A DNA stretch of 64,000 nucleotides. It comes from Mycolicibacterium tokaiense (GTDB taxonomy: Bacteria; Actinomycetota; Actinomycetes; Mycobacteriales; Mycobacteriaceae). Of this stretch, positions 63,654 through 64,000 are shown in pieces (positions within the stretch are counted from its first letter, which is position 1; every line of letters begins with the position of its first letter). The notes under the pieces are model-generated. The model ran no database searches. It was not told the DNA's origin and worked only from the letters and a program-made list of their open reading frames with translations. The position numbers and the translations under genes are program-made. Location: contig NZ_AP022600.1 of the NCBI RefSeq assembly GCF_010725885.1, forward strand, positions 2,666,001 through 2,730,000, read 5' to 3'.

Positions 63654-64000
63654 CCTCCTCGTACGTCGCCGCCGACGACCTCCCGGCCGAGACACTGCCC
63701 GCGGCGCCCCAGCCCACCCCGGCGCCGCCCAAACGGGGGATCAGCAAGGGTGCGCTGAGCGCCCTGTCCACGATCGGGCTGATCGCGGCGTTCATCGCGA
63801 TCTGCGAGATCGGCGTCCGTGCCGGTCTGTGGAACGAGAGTGTGCTGCCCGCTCCGTCGACCATCTTCGCCGAGTTGGCCACCCAGATGGCGTTGCCCCA
63901 GTTCTGGGACGACGCCGCCCGAACCGGTGTCGAGGTCGCGGTATCGCTGGTGTTCGGCGCCCTGCTCGGGCTGCTGGCAGGCCTGACGTTCTGGAAGCTG
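63650..64000 (+). CDS. ABC transporter permease (SsuC/TauC type; runs off right edge)
   Basis: The N-terminal 117 residues are present, overlapping the ATPase stop by ATGA. A Pro-rich cytoplasmic N-terminus precedes a first membrane segment (ALSALSTIGLIAAFIAICEI), then GLWNESVLPAPSTIF and SLVFGALLGLLAGLTFWKL. The ordering is as in SsuC/TauC-type permeases, which have six segments. The rest lies outside the window. Confidence 0.9.
   Translation, partial: MTSSYVAADDLPAETLPAAPQPTPAPPKRGISKGALSALSTIGLIAAFIAICEIGVRAGLWNESVLPAPSTIFAELATQMALPQFWDDAARTGVEVAVSLVFGALLGLLAGLTFWKL

Overview
The window is high-GC DNA from a mycobacterium, most likely a rapid grower (Mycolicibacterium type). Gene order follows the M. 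tuberculosis Rv0862c-Rv0902c region: Rv0862c-Rv0863-moaC-mog-moaE-rpfA-moaD-moaA-yccF-cspB, then Rv0875c to Rv0889c, gltA2-Rv0897c, Rv0898c, and prrB-prrA. MspA-family porin genes and a xi-class GST homologue, both absent from tubercle bacilli, point to an environmental species. No rRNA, tRNA or CRISPR was seen. All homology statements come from recognising motifs and gene order by eye; no database was searched.

1-6.1 kb: molybdenum cofactor genes (moaC-mog-moaE on +, moaA-moaD on -) flank rpfA. rpfA has a recognisable cyclic di-AMP (ydaO-type) riboswitch leader and a consensus CRP operator upstream. yccF and a cold-shock gene follow.

6.2-16 kb: accessory block. It holds a GST/quinone-reductase homologue, a complete IS3-family element whose ends touch the stop codons of both neighbours, a phytase-like lipoprotein, a two-subunit molybdenum hydroxylase with a LacI-like operator, endonuclease IV, and a TetR/SDR pair with a palindromic operator.

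16-38.4 kb: conserved core. It includes the Rv0875c-Rv0877 set, MarR, an rRNA methyltransferase, sepH, and serC divergent from an AurF-like diiron enzyme and fprB across a perfect CRP core. It continues with yihY, an ABC ATPase, two citrate synthase genes (citA and gltA), pdxH, two MFS exporters, TetR and MarR regulators with palindromic operators, and a PYROXD2-like oxidoreductase.

38.5-41.8 kb: a compact six-gene operon in which every product has a signal peptide. It encodes two divergent MspA-family porins, a Pro-rich protein, an acidic protein with seven hexapeptide repeats, and two paralogous small two-cysteine proteins. This is the best candidate for an undescribed cell-envelope system.

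41.8-52.5 kb: small conserved genes, an FKBP isomerase, an EAL-DICT c-di-GMP protein, PrrBA, three ABC exporter genes (one apparent homodimer and one heterodimer with a degenerate ATPase site), then a promoter and about 280 nt of strongly structured leader or ncRNA before a MerR-like gene.

52.5-64 kb: a flavin monooxygenase-like gene coupled to a frameshifted GAF-LuxR regulator, two acyl-CoA synthetases, and a catabolic/uptake cluster (GntR, RidA, CoxG-like, LLM flavin enzyme, ABC importer) that runs off the right edge.
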